The position numbers and the translations under genes are program-made. Positions 53,838-62,416 of a stretch of DNA of 64,000 bases are shown piece after piece. Position 1 is the first letter of the stretch, and every line of letters starts with the position of its first letter. The stretch is taken from positions 1 through 64,000 of the forward strand of contig JALKAY010000004.1 of the NCBI GenBank assembly GCA_023015935.1, written 5' to 3'. This stretch comes from Flavobacteriaceae bacterium F08102 (GTDB lineage Bacteria; Bacteroidota; Bacteroidia; Flavobacteriales; Flavobacteriaceae). Under the pieces are notes generated by a model. The model saw only the letters and a list, made by a program, of their open reading frames with translations, was not told the DNA's origin and did not search any database.

Positions 53838-54305
53838 ATGGCTAAATCACAACAAACATATAATAAAACTGAAAAAGAGAAAAAACGTTTGAAAAAACGT
53901 GAAGACAAAAGAAAAAAAATGGAGGCTCGTAAAGCCGAAGCAGAAATTAATGGTAAAAAAGGAATTGAATTCGCCTATGTAGACTTCAATGGTAATTTAA
54001 CGGACACCCCGCCAGATCCGTCCTTAAAAGTGGAAATAGATGTCGAAGACATTTCAATTAGTGTTCCAAAAATAGAAGAAGGTGGAAGAGAAGCCATCGA
54101 TCCTGTTAGAAAAGGAACCGTTTCCTTTTTTGATACTTCCAAAGGGTTTGGCTTTATCATTGATGCAGAAGATCAAGAAAAATACTTTACCCATGTAAGT
54201 GGAATAATTGATCAAATTACTGAAAATGATAAAGTTTCTTTCGAACTTGAAAAAGGAATGAAAGGCCTAAATGCAGTTAGGGTCAAACTACAGAAAAAAG
54301 AGTAA
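53838..54305 (+). CDS. Cold shock domain protein with basic N-terminal extension
   Basis: The 155-residue protein ends in a cold shock domain (about 92-155, KGTVSFFDTSKGFGFIIDAE with RNP1 KGFGFI and YFTHVSG). It begins with a long Lys/Arg/Glu helix (TEKEKKRLKKREDKRKKMEA), then a GIEFAYVDFNGNLTDTPPDP strand segment. The extension is typical of a Bacteroidota group and would add RNA or ribosome contacts. It differs from the minimal cold shock protein at 19838. Confidence 0.92.
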   Translation: MAKSQQTYNKTEKEKKRLKKREDKRKKMEARKAEAEINGKKGIEFAYVDFNGNLTDTPPDPSLKVEIDVEDISISVPKIEEGGREAIDPVRKGTVSFFDTSKGFGFIIDAEDQEKYFTHVSGIIDQITENDKVSFELEKGMKGLNAVRVKLQKKE

Positions 54306-54390
54306 AATACTTGCGTTTTTAGCGTTTTTTTTAACACAGGACTGAACATCCAAACAGGTCTTGTAGATGAATTTTAGAGAGGGGTCAGCT

Positions 54391-54477
54391 GGTACGTTGG
54401 CTTTCTTTCACACGAATATTTCTCGTCGGTACGCAGTATTCCACGAATAAAGAGAGGTACGCTTAAAATTCACGAAT
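54391..54477 (+). repeat. Three short direct repeats in the intergenic region
   Basis: GGTACG followed by CACGAAT occurs three times: 54391/54411, 54428/54442 and 54456/54471 (starts). Spacers between the two words are 14, 8 and 9 bases. The 400-base region from 54306 to 54706 otherwise holds no gene. Confidence 0.5.
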
Positions 54478-54706
54478 TGTTAAAATGTGCTGAATTTTAT
54501 AGATAGGCTACCCCTTATAATACAATGGTCTTTATGAATTCCAAACAAATACTTCAACAATCATAAATTATTAATCAATTCATCCTCAAAAAACCGTCCT
54601 TAAATCACCCCGCTGTTTCACTAGTTCCTTCAGACTGTGCCATTTTAATCGCAACCAATTATTTTAATTTTAAAATTAACGCATTACATTTACAAAAAAA
54701 TAATAG

Positions 54707-55564
54707 ATGATATTTATTGTAGATAGTGGCTCTACGAAGTGCGATTGGATTGCTGTGGATGAACAAGGGACTCAATTGTGCGAAAAAATTAGGACCAAAG
54801 GGTTAAACCCTGCCATTTTATCACCGGATGAATTACTGGGTAGAATTCAAGAACACCCCGAATTACAACTGTATAAAGATCAAGTAAATCAATTGTTTTT
54901 TTATGGTGCAGGTTGTGGAACTGACGGACCAAAACTGGCATTGACACAGGTACTTCAAGTATATTTTAATAATGCAAAAGTAACCGTAGCAGAAGACACC
55001 TTGGGTGCTGTTTATTCAACAGTTAATCGAAATGAACCCGCCGTCGTATGTATTTTAGGTACAGGATCTAATTGTACTTATTATAACGGAAAAGAATCTG
55101 TACAGCGCGTAAAATCACTTGGCTATTCAATAATGGATGATGCAAGTGGTAATTATTTTGGCCGACAATTAATTCGAGATTATTACTTTAATCATATGCC
55201 AAAAAACGTGAGTGTATCATTTAAAAATCGGTATAATTTAGATGCAGACTTCATTAAATACAATTTATATAAAAATGCAAATCCCAATGCCTATCTAGCC
55301 ACCTTTGCAGAATTCATGTTTCTTCATAAAGAAACTGCATACATTCAGGAGTTGATTAAAAACGGAATTCGACTTTTTTCGAAAAATATGATTTTTCAAT
55401 TTAAAGAAGAATTAAAAACAGTTCCAGTGCACTTTGCTGGATCTATAGCTTTTTTGTCTCAAGATGAAATTAAACAAGTCGCGTTAGAAATGGGATTTAC
55501 CGTTGGAAACTTTGTGAAACGACCTATTGATGGGTTGGTAAAGTATCATACCAGTAAGTTTTAA
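54707..55564 (+). CDS. BadF/BcrA ATPase-family sugar kinase (N-acetylglucosamine kinase-like)
   Basis: The 285-residue protein has the phosphate-1 loop IFIVDSGSTKCDWIAVD, phosphate-2 LGTGSNCTYY and an MDDASGNYFGR segment, as in the BadF/BadG ASKHA family, whose Bacteroidota members resemble eukaryotic GlcNAc kinase. It probably phosphorylates an amino sugar recovered from peptidoglycan or glycans. A weak promoter-like TACATTTA lies at 54685. Confidence 0.88.
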   Translation: MIFIVDSGSTKCDWIAVDEQGTQLCEKIRTKGLNPAILSPDELLGRIQEHPELQLYKDQVNQLFFYGAGCGTDGPKLALTQVLQVYFNNAKVTVAEDTLGAVYSTVNRNEPAVVCILGTGSNCTYYNGKESVQRVKSLGYSIMDDASGNYFGRQLIRDYYFNHMPKNVSVSFKNRYNLDADFIKYNLYKNANPNAYLATFAEFMFLHKETAYIQELIKNGIRLFSKNMIFQFKEELKTVPVHFAGSIAFLSQDEIKQVALEMGFTVGNFVKRPIDGLVKYHTSKF

Positions 55565-55639
55565 ATTACGAGTTAACAGTTTTATTGAAGGGAAATAATT
55601 TAGCACAAAACATAATAAAAAACATAATAAAAAAACATC

Positions 55640-56023
55640 ATGCAAAAACACATCATTACCACCAAAAATGCCCCCAGTCCTATCGGACCCTATAATCAAG
55701 CTGTCATGGCCGGAAATATGTTATTCACCTCAGGACAAATTGCCGTAAATCCATTGACCGGAGAAATGGTTTTAAATTCGATACAAGAAGAAACCCACCA
55801 GGTTATGATGAATCTAAAAGCCGTTTTAGCTGCGGCAGAAATGGATTTTTCTCACGTTGTAAAATCAACTATTTTTATTTCAAACATGGATGATTTTACA
55901 AAGATTAATGAAGTCTATGGAAGTTATTTTGATGAAAATGTAGCTCCTGCAAGAGAAACGGTGCAAGTGGCGCGATTACCAAAAGATGTGAATGTAGAAA
56001 TTTCGATGATTGCAGTAAAGTAA
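55640..56023 (+). CDS. RidA family enamine/imine deaminase
   Basis: The 127-residue protein contains PSPIGPYNQAVMAGNMLFTS, ALRA-like VLAAAEMDFSHVVKSTIF and APARETVQVARLPKD, the RidA/YjgF signature with the conserved Arg. It hydrolyses reactive enamine/imine intermediates from PLP enzymes. It follows the kinase gene by 75 bases. Confidence 0.95.
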   Translation: MQKHIITTKNAPSPIGPYNQAVMAGNMLFTSGQIAVNPLTGEMVLNSIQEETHQVMMNLKAVLAAAEMDFSHVVKSTIFISNMDDFTKINEVYGSYFDENVAPARETVQVARLPKDVNVEISMIAVK

Positions 56024-56046
56024 TGTACTCAAAAGCTTTTGAAGAA

Positions 56047-56346
56047 TTAACGTTTGCTTTTTTTAGTATATTTTCTCAAAATAAGGACTATAATCAAAAT
56101 AGTCGCTAAACTAATTCCTCCAATTAAATAATAATTGGGGGTATGAATATCTTGGATATCATGGGAATGTACCGCGGGGGTTAATTTTTTCATTAGGATT
56201 GCTTCGGATGGGATAATTGCCCCGTCATTATTGCTGATCTTTTGAGCAGGAATTAACTTGACTGCTTTAAATGTGTCGGGCAGCGAAGTTTTGATTGAAT
56301 CAATCTGCTGTAGAGTATCCGTTTGATAATCCTTAAAATTTGGCAT
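56047..56346 (-). CDS. Small C-terminally anchored membrane protein, unknown family
   Basis: The 99-residue protein has a soluble N-terminal part (DYQTDTLQQIDSIKTSLPDT), one His-rich patch (HSHDIQDIHTP, about 60-70) and a C-terminal span (YYLIGGISLATILIIVLIL) followed by RKYTKKSKR. The charge pattern suggests a C-terminal tail in the cytosol. I do not recognise it. It is convergent with ridA. Confidence 0.6.
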   Translation of the reverse strand: MPNFKDYQTDTLQQIDSIKTSLPDTFKAVKLIPAQKISNNDGAIIPSEAILMKKLTPAVHSHDIQDIHTPNYYLIGGISLATILIIVLILRKYTKKSKR

Positions 56347-56430
56347 TGGGTTTAAATATAATTATCGTTTTATTTGAGCTCCAAAGTTACATTTATTTTC
56401 TTAAAAACATTAACGTCATAAGATATTAAA

Positions 56431-56470
56431 CCCACTGATTATTAAATTCTACAACTTCATAATCAGTGGG
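56431..56470 (-). terminator. Terminator-like hairpin after the SusCD/thioredoxin operon
   Basis: CCCACTGATTAT and ATAATCAGTGGG form a perfect 12-bp stem with a 16-base loop, followed on the minus strand by a short TTTAATATCT stretch. It lies 17 bases after the thioredoxin stop. Confidence 0.7.
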
Positions 56471-56486
56471 TTGTATACAGGTCAAT

Positions 56487-57728
56487 TTATTTTTTAGGTT
56501 TCATTCGCAACATTTGAAATGCGGGTACAGAGTTAATTTTAGTACCTGCCTTTATTGCTGCATCTTCTGCTTTTTTAGCAGCTAACGCAGCTAATTCGGC
56601 TTCAGTTTTATTTCCTAATTTTGTTAATAGTTTACTTTTAGTTTCTAAAATCGCTACGCGATGTTCAACTCTTTTTTCTTTTGCATCGGCAATGTTTATC
56701 CAGTTTAATGCTTTGGCTAAGGCGATGTTTGACGATTCAAAATGCTTAAGTACTGTAGAAGCATAATCAACAATGGCACGCGGAGATTTTTCTAAATTGA
56801 ACTGAACAATGTAATCTAATGTAGCGAGATATAATTCATTTTTACCTTCTCGTTTGTATTTATTTGCTAATAATTTTGAGAGTAGGGTAGGTGCTTTATC
56901 ATAATCACTTGCTTGTAAAAAGTTAATGATGGATTCTTCTTTTTCTGTTTCAAAAGGAGCGTTACCTTCAATCCAATAACTCCATGATTGTAATTGATCA
57001 GCATAGGTGTTGTAAATTTTTTCATTCACGGCTTCTTTCCCTACCACATCATATAACTTTTGACGGTTCGTAACGATATATTCAAATTTTTTAGAGGAAG
57101 GATCGTTGACAAAATCCTTAATAAAATCCCAATATTCAACCTTTAAAAGATCATCCTTAGTTAAGGAGGCTAAATAGGCATTAGCCACTTCACGTTCTTT
57201 GTCTTTTAAATATCCCAAACGCAACGAAAAAAGGTAATTGTACATAAATGTTGGTTCGCGATTTCCTTCATCGTATTTTTTTTGAAGGTTTATAGCCTTT
57301 AGATCATCATCCAAAGCCATTTTTGCATAGCGTAAAAATTCATCAGCTCCAGAAGCACCCACCACGGTATGTTCAATTACACCATCTGCATTTATAAATA
57401 ACAAGGTTGGATACGCGCTCACTTTCCAAGTATCTTTTAAGGTGATCCCTTCACCTTTTTCCATATCCACCTTAAGATTGATGAAATTTTCATTGAAATA
57501 ATTGGCTACTTTTTCTTGGGTGAAGACTTCTTTTGCCAAGGTCTTACACGGGCCACACCACGTTGTGTAGGCATCGACAAAAATGAGTTTATTTTGTTTT
57601 TTAGCCATTTTCAAGGCTTTTTTCCACTTCAAATCATGATGGAAATTGATATTATATTCTTGTGCCAAGACGGAGGTACCTATTGCAAGTACACAAAATA
57701 ATATCAGTGTTTTATATCTGTTTTTCAT
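56487..57728 (-). CDS. Exported thioredoxin-fold protein with helical C-terminal domain
   Basis: The 413-residue protein has a signal peptide ending TSVLAQ and a thioredoxin domain near the N-terminus: FVDAYTTWCGPCKTLAKEVF (CGPC, about 58-61) with VSAYPTLLFINADG containing the cis-Pro. A 270-residue helical, possibly TPR-like, region follows. It is the last gene of the SusC/SusD operon (26 bases after susD), so it may act on disulfides of the imported material or of the uptake proteins. Confidence 0.88.
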   Translation of the reverse strand: MKNRYKTLILFCVLAIGTSVLAQEYNINFHHDLKWKKALKMAKKQNKLIFVDAYTTWCGPCKTLAKEVFTQEKVANYFNENFINLKVDMEKGEGITLKDTWKVSAYPTLLFINADGVIEHTVVGASGADEFLRYAKMALDDDLKAINLQKKYDEGNREPTFMYNYLFSLRLGYLKDKEREVANAYLASLTKDDLLKVEYWDFIKDFVNDPSSKKFEYIVTNRQKLYDVVGKEAVNEKIYNTYADQLQSWSYWIEGNAPFETEKEESIINFLQASDYDKAPTLLSKLLANKYKREGKNELYLATLDYIVQFNLEKSPRAIVDYASTVLKHFESSNIALAKALNWINIADAKEKRVEHRVAILETKSKLLTKLGNKTEAELAALAAKKAEDAAIKAGTKINSVPAFQMLRMKPKK

Positions 57729-57754
57729 TATGGTTGATTCAATTTAAATTCCAA

Positions 57755-59176
57755 TTAATTATATCCTTGATTTTGTGTTAGTATTCCTTTTGAAATATCA
57801 ATTTCTCTTTGAGGAATTGGAAATACTTTTAAGTCTTCTTCAAGGTTCGGATTTCTCAATGGGCGCTGTGTTCTAATAAAGTCAAATCGTGCTCTCCCTT
57901 CAAACGCGGTTTCAATGTAACGCTCGTCATATAAGGCGGTTAAGAGTTCTTCAGGAGAATTGAAATCACTTTCTAAAATAGGATCGAGATTACTTCTTTC
58001 TCTGATATCATTTAAAATCTTTACACTCTCACTGTTTATCCCATTTAAATGAACGAGGGCTTCTGCCTTGTTTAAGAGCACTTCTGCCAACCGTATCATA
58101 ATAACGTCATCGCGACCATCTGGATTGTTAAATTTGAAAGTAGTTTTCTCAAATTTAGTCACGGGATCTGAAATTAATGGATTACCTTGAACGATTAATT
58201 CGGTTCTTCGCTTATCATTAGGATCTATGCTTTCAATAAAATCACTGTCTACAAATACATATTTATTATAGTACCCAATATTATTGGTACCAAACTGAAA
58301 ATTTCCTTTATTTGAACTAGTTGGAAATCCGAAAAGTACTTCATCACTAAATTTAGAGGTAGTTCCATCGGTATTTAAAGGGAATAAATTCAATAAATCT
58401 GGATCTAATTTATATTGCGGATAGTTGAGTACTTCATTAGCCGCATCTACACAATCTTGATAGGCTCCCTCACCCATGTATAAATACACCCTTGACAGTA
58501 AACCATAAGCCGCTGCTTTGGTAGCTCTTGCCTTATTTTTAACCGCATCGCTATAGCTTTCGGGTAAATCAGGTATCGCCTCCGTTAAGTCCTTAATTAT
58601 TTGCGTATAAACTTCGCCATTGGTGCTTCTTGAAATTAATTGCGAATCGTCAAATCCTTCATAGGGTTTAAGTCGTAATGGCAATCCTTGACCATTCATA
58701 TTTTCAGTCAGGGCACCATCTCCATAATAGACAAGTAACCCCAAGTACGCAAAAGCTCTCGTAAATTTAGCTTCGGCAATATGTTGACGTTCTACATCCT
58801 CATTATAGTTGCCATAAATAGGAATTTTATCAATAAAGACATTAGATACATTGATGGCTTTATAATAGGAACTCCAGATATCGTTAACTTCATAATCAGT
58901 AGGAGCTAAGGTACCACTCGTATAGTTAAGGTACGTGCTGTTAGGTTTTAATCCAACATAGGGAAGAGAAGCGTCTGCAATCACGAAAGTGGGGCCTGTG
59001 GCAGCCAAAAATAGTTGGTAATAGCTATCTGCTAAAGCCGTTTCTGCTGTTGCTTCATCAGCAAATACCTGTTCTTCAATAATTATGTCTGTTGGGGCTA
59101 AATCCAATTGACTATCGCATGCATATAACCCGACTAACAGCGTTAATAAAATAAATTTAATAGAAAATTTTTTCAT
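57755..59176 (-). CDS. SusD/RagB family outer membrane lipoprotein
   Basis: The 473-residue lipoprotein (lipobox LYAC, Cys20) shows SusD features: ADEATAETALADSYYQLFLA near the N-terminus, TPR-like helices (RAFAYLGLLVYYGDG) and the C-terminal AFEGRARFDFIRTQRP and VFPIPQREIDISKG. It binds substrate as the lid of the SusC transporter. The ATG at 59176 is preferred; a start at 59197 would overlap the end of susC. The ligand is unknown. Confidence 0.94.
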   Translation of the reverse strand: MKKFSIKFILLTLLVGLYACDSQLDLAPTDIIIEEQVFADEATAETALADSYYQLFLAATGPTFVIADASLPYVGLKPNSTYLNYTSGTLAPTDYEVNDIWSSYYKAINVSNVFIDKIPIYGNYNEDVERQHIAEAKFTRAFAYLGLLVYYGDGALTENMNGQGLPLRLKPYEGFDDSQLISRSTNGEVYTQIIKDLTEAIPDLPESYSDAVKNKARATKAAAYGLLSRVYLYMGEGAYQDCVDAANEVLNYPQYKLDPDLLNLFPLNTDGTTSKFSDEVLFGFPTSSNKGNFQFGTNNIGYYNKYVFVDSDFIESIDPNDKRRTELIVQGNPLISDPVTKFEKTTFKFNNPDGRDDVIMIRLAEVLLNKAEALVHLNGINSESVKILNDIRERSNLDPILESDFNSPEELLTALYDERYIETAFEGRARFDFIRTQRPLRNPNLEEDLKVFPIPQREIDISKGILTQNQGYN

Positions 59177-59186
59177 GATGTTTTGT

Positions 59187-62100
59187 TTAAAATCCAATGT
59201 TTAATCCAACTGAATACGATTTTGATTGAGGCATGGTTAATTCGTCATAACCACTGAGCAATGCAGACGAACCAAAAGCACTTACTTCAGGATCTAGTCC
59301 AGAATACTTCGTAAAGGTTAATACATTATTGGCTTGTACATAGATAGACAAAGAATTAATAAAGTTTTTTTGTAACCATTTTTGAGGTAAATCATAACTC
59401 AGATTTATATTTTTTAAACGGATATACGATCCATCCTCTAAAAAGCGATTTGAATCGCGTCCAGAAATATAATCTGTCGTTCCTCCAAACCCACCACGTG
59501 TGATAATAGAGGCGTTATCTAACCGAGGTACATCCGTTTTGTGACCAATAATTTTCCAGTAATCTAAGATGTCACGACTTAAATTATGCGATTCGGACGT
59601 GGCATAGGTCATTAATAATGCTTTTGTACCATTGTACAACTGACCTCCTGAAGAAAATGAAAAGAAGAAATCAAGTTTAAAATTCTTATATCGTATTGAA
59701 TTTGTCAAACCTCCATAAAAATCTGGAGCTGCATCCCCCATAGGTCTTCTGTATTCAATGGAGTTAGCAAAAAGGCTCGCTGGAGGGACTTCACTTTGTG
59801 TTCCATCAGGATAATTCCATAGGGGATTTCCGGTAAGTGGATTTACCCCAGCCCAATCGTACATATAGAATTGTCCGGCTGATTCACCTTCTGCAAAATA
59901 CTTATACCCTAAGGATGCTCCACCAGCATGACTTCCGTCAAAGTTTAATTTTAGGATTTTATTAGTGTTTCTTGAGATATTAAAATTAGCGTTCCAAGTT
60001 ATATTTTGAGTTCGAATAATATCGCCACTCAATTCAACTTCAATTCCTTTATTTTCCATATCACCAATGTTTTGTTGTTGGCTGTCATAGCCTAAAAACC
60101 ATGGTACGGCAGAAGAATAAAGAAGATTGGTGATTTTTTTATGATAATAATCTACTTTTAAATCGAGACGTTCATTCCATAAACTTACATCTAAACCTAG
60201 GTCTAACGTTCTAGTTCGTTCCCATTTCAAATTCGGATTGTTGGGTTGTTTGGCTTGTAGGATTTGTGTTCCTGCATATTGAAGCCCATTTCCTTGTAAG
60301 GTATATTGTCCTTGATTTCCATAATATCCACTAGATCCATCAATACCGGTATATCCCGTACTCGCTCTAAATTTAATCTCATCAATTGCTTTAATATCTT
60401 TTAAGAAGGATTCTTCTGAAATTCTCCATCCAACGGAAAAGGAAGGGAATCCGATATAACGATTATTTTTATTAAATCTCGAAGAACCGTCAATTCGATA
60501 GGTTACCCCAGCCAAATATTTGTGGTTGAATTGGTAATTTAATCGCCCAAAAGCAGAAAATAAGGCCCATTCACCAATAAGGTTGTTTTGAACTCCTCTT
60601 TCTCCAGCCCTGCTAATAGACAGGACTTCGTCACTGCTAAATTCTCGTCCCCAAATAGCGGTATTCATTTCACGTGAAGTTTCAAAACTTTGACCAATTA
60701 CTGCATTAACGGCATGTAAATTATCAAATGTTTTTACCATGGTTGCTGTGTTATTAACCACAAATTTTCGATTTTGTGTAGTAACTTGGGTTGCATTACC
60801 TCCTTGAATATCTGGTCTACTAATGATTCGGCTATACGCTTCCGAAGTGAAGTTATCTATTCCTCCTTCTGATTTTAATGTAAGCCAAGAAAAAGGTTTG
60901 TATTCAAGAAAAATATTGGCAATTGTTCTCGCGTCTTTTATGTAATTAATATCCTCATAGGCTTGTGCTAATGGATTATCTATTAAGCCACCTGCATTTG
61001 GACTATACCCAAAATAATAGGTATTCAAATCTGTTTTTGCTTTGATATTTGGAGCTTTCAATACCGAATTTCTATAAATACTTTGTGCATTTAAAGCATT
61101 ATTATCTGAAAAATTAATGGAAAAATTGGTTCCAAACTTAAATTTATCCGAAAATTTATAGTCTAAGTTAATACGCGTATTGAATTTTTCATAGTCCTGT
61201 TCAACGATATAAGATTCTTGATTTAAATAAGAGGAACTGAAAAAATAATTCATTTTATCATTACCAGCAGACATAGAAAAATTAACACTATTCGTAATTC
61301 CTGATCGAAGTGTTTCATCGAGCCAATTCGTTTCTGCTTCTAAAGGATATTTATTACTGTTTGTATAAGTATTATAAAAATCTGAGTATTCGCTCGCGCT
61401 TAAAACTTCTGGTTTAGCAATGATTTGTGAAATGGTTGTCGCGTAGTTTAAATTAATTCGTGCTTTTCCTGATTTACCACTTTTCGTGGTGATAAGAATA
61501 ACTCCTGCGGCACCTCTTGACCCATAAATGGCAGTAGCATAAGCATCTTTAAGGATTTCAATGGACTCAATGTCATTTGGATTGAGCATCGCTAACGGAT
61601 TTCGCTCAAACTCTTCCTTATTGTCTAACCTTGTTGACACATAAGTTCCTCCAAAACCCACAGCAGGAACGGAAGTTCGTCCAAATCCAGTGGTGTTATT
61701 GTTTCGGTCTGAACCATATACGGGGATTCCATCAATTACAATCAATGGATTATTACTGTTAGCATTTAAGGAACTAATACCGCGAATGGTAATCGCTGTT
61801 GCACTTCCTGGTACTCCAGAACTGGATAGTACCTGTACACCTGATAATTTCCCCGTTAAAGCATTGTCAAAACTTAAAACTGTTTTATCAATATCAGCTC
61901 CTTTAATAGAACTAATAGATCCTGTCAAGTCCCTTTTTTCTTGAGTTCCATACCCAATAATGGTTACTTCCCCAAGGGTTTCAATGCTATTTTTCAAATA
62001 AATTTCAAGCTTTCTATCATCCGTTATTTGTTTTTCAAATGTTTCAAAACCTATGGAAGTAATAACTAAGACGTCTTTTAGATTAACAGAAATACTGAAG

Positions 62101-62297
62101 TTTCCATTTAAGTCGGTACTGACACCGTTTTTTGTACCTTTTACCAGTACGGTGGCACCAAATATGGGTTGTTTATCCTCCTCTGCATATACGGTTCCTT
62201 TCAGTTGAACTGACTTTAGCGTTTGAATTTTTGATACCTCTTGCGCATTTAAAAATGAAATGCTCAATAAGCATAGCAATAGTACGTGTTTTATCAT
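59187..62297 (-). CDS. SusC/RagA family TonB-linked outer membrane transporter
   Basis: The 1036-residue protein has a signal peptide ending FLNAQ, the carboxypeptidase-D-like domain (LKGTVYAEEDKQPIFGATVL, about 32-110), the plug with ITIRGISSLNANSNNPLIVI and the SusC signature ATAIYGSRGAAGVILITTK, then the barrel ending SYSVGLNIGF. It imports a large ligand with its SusD lid. The operon has no glycoside hydrolase, so the ligand may be a peptide or other nutrient. Confidence 0.95.
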   Translation of the reverse strand: MIKHVLLLCLLSISFLNAQEVSKIQTLKSVQLKGTVYAEEDKQPIFGATVLVKGTKNGVSTDLNGNFSISVNLKDVLVITSIGFETFEKQITDDRKLEIYLKNSIETLGEVTIIGYGTQEKRDLTGSISSIKGADIDKTVLSFDNALTGKLSGVQVLSSSGVPGSATAITIRGISSLNANSNNPLIVIDGIPVYGSDRNNNTTGFGRTSVPAVGFGGTYVSTRLDNKEEFERNPLAMLNPNDIESIEILKDAYATAIYGSRGAAGVILITTKSGKSGKARINLNYATTISQIIAKPEVLSASEYSDFYNTYTNSNKYPLEAETNWLDETLRSGITNSVNFSMSAGNDKMNYFFSSSYLNQESYIVEQDYEKFNTRINLDYKFSDKFKFGTNFSINFSDNNALNAQSIYRNSVLKAPNIKAKTDLNTYYFGYSPNAGGLIDNPLAQAYEDINYIKDARTIANIFLEYKPFSWLTLKSEGGIDNFTSEAYSRIISRPDIQGGNATQVTTQNRKFVVNNTATMVKTFDNLHAVNAVIGQSFETSREMNTAIWGREFSSDEVLSISRAGERGVQNNLIGEWALFSAFGRLNYQFNHKYLAGVTYRIDGSSRFNKNNRYIGFPSFSVGWRISEESFLKDIKAIDEIKFRASTGYTGIDGSSGYYGNQGQYTLQGNGLQYAGTQILQAKQPNNPNLKWERTRTLDLGLDVSLWNERLDLKVDYYHKKITNLLYSSAVPWFLGYDSQQQNIGDMENKGIEVELSGDIIRTQNITWNANFNISRNTNKILKLNFDGSHAGGASLGYKYFAEGESAGQFYMYDWAGVNPLTGNPLWNYPDGTQSEVPPASLFANSIEYRRPMGDAAPDFYGGLTNSIRYKNFKLDFFFSFSSGGQLYNGTKALLMTYATSESHNLSRDILDYWKIIGHKTDVPRLDNASIITRGGFGGTTDYISGRDSNRFLEDGSYIRLKNINLSYDLPQKWLQKNFINSLSIYVQANNVLTFTKYSGLDPEVSAFGSSALLSGYDELTMPQSKSYSVGLNIGF

Positions 62298-62359
62298 CTC
62301 TATAGGTTTAGGTAGATTTATGTGAAATAGAAGCGAAGTAATTTAAATTAATAGCCTTA

Positions 62360-62399
62360 AGGATGACTAGAATGCCTTGATCGACATTTTAGTCATCCT
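62360..62399 (-). promoter_or_regulatory. Intercistronic hairpin between the Asp-box gene and susC
   Basis: AGGATGACTA (62360-62369) pairs with TAGTCATCCT (62390-62399), with a further AATG/CATT inner stem across one mismatch. No T run follows, so it is more likely an mRNA stability or processing element, or a partial terminator, than a full terminator. Confidence 0.6.
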
Positions 62400-62416
62400 A
62401 AATAAAGGCCTATTAA

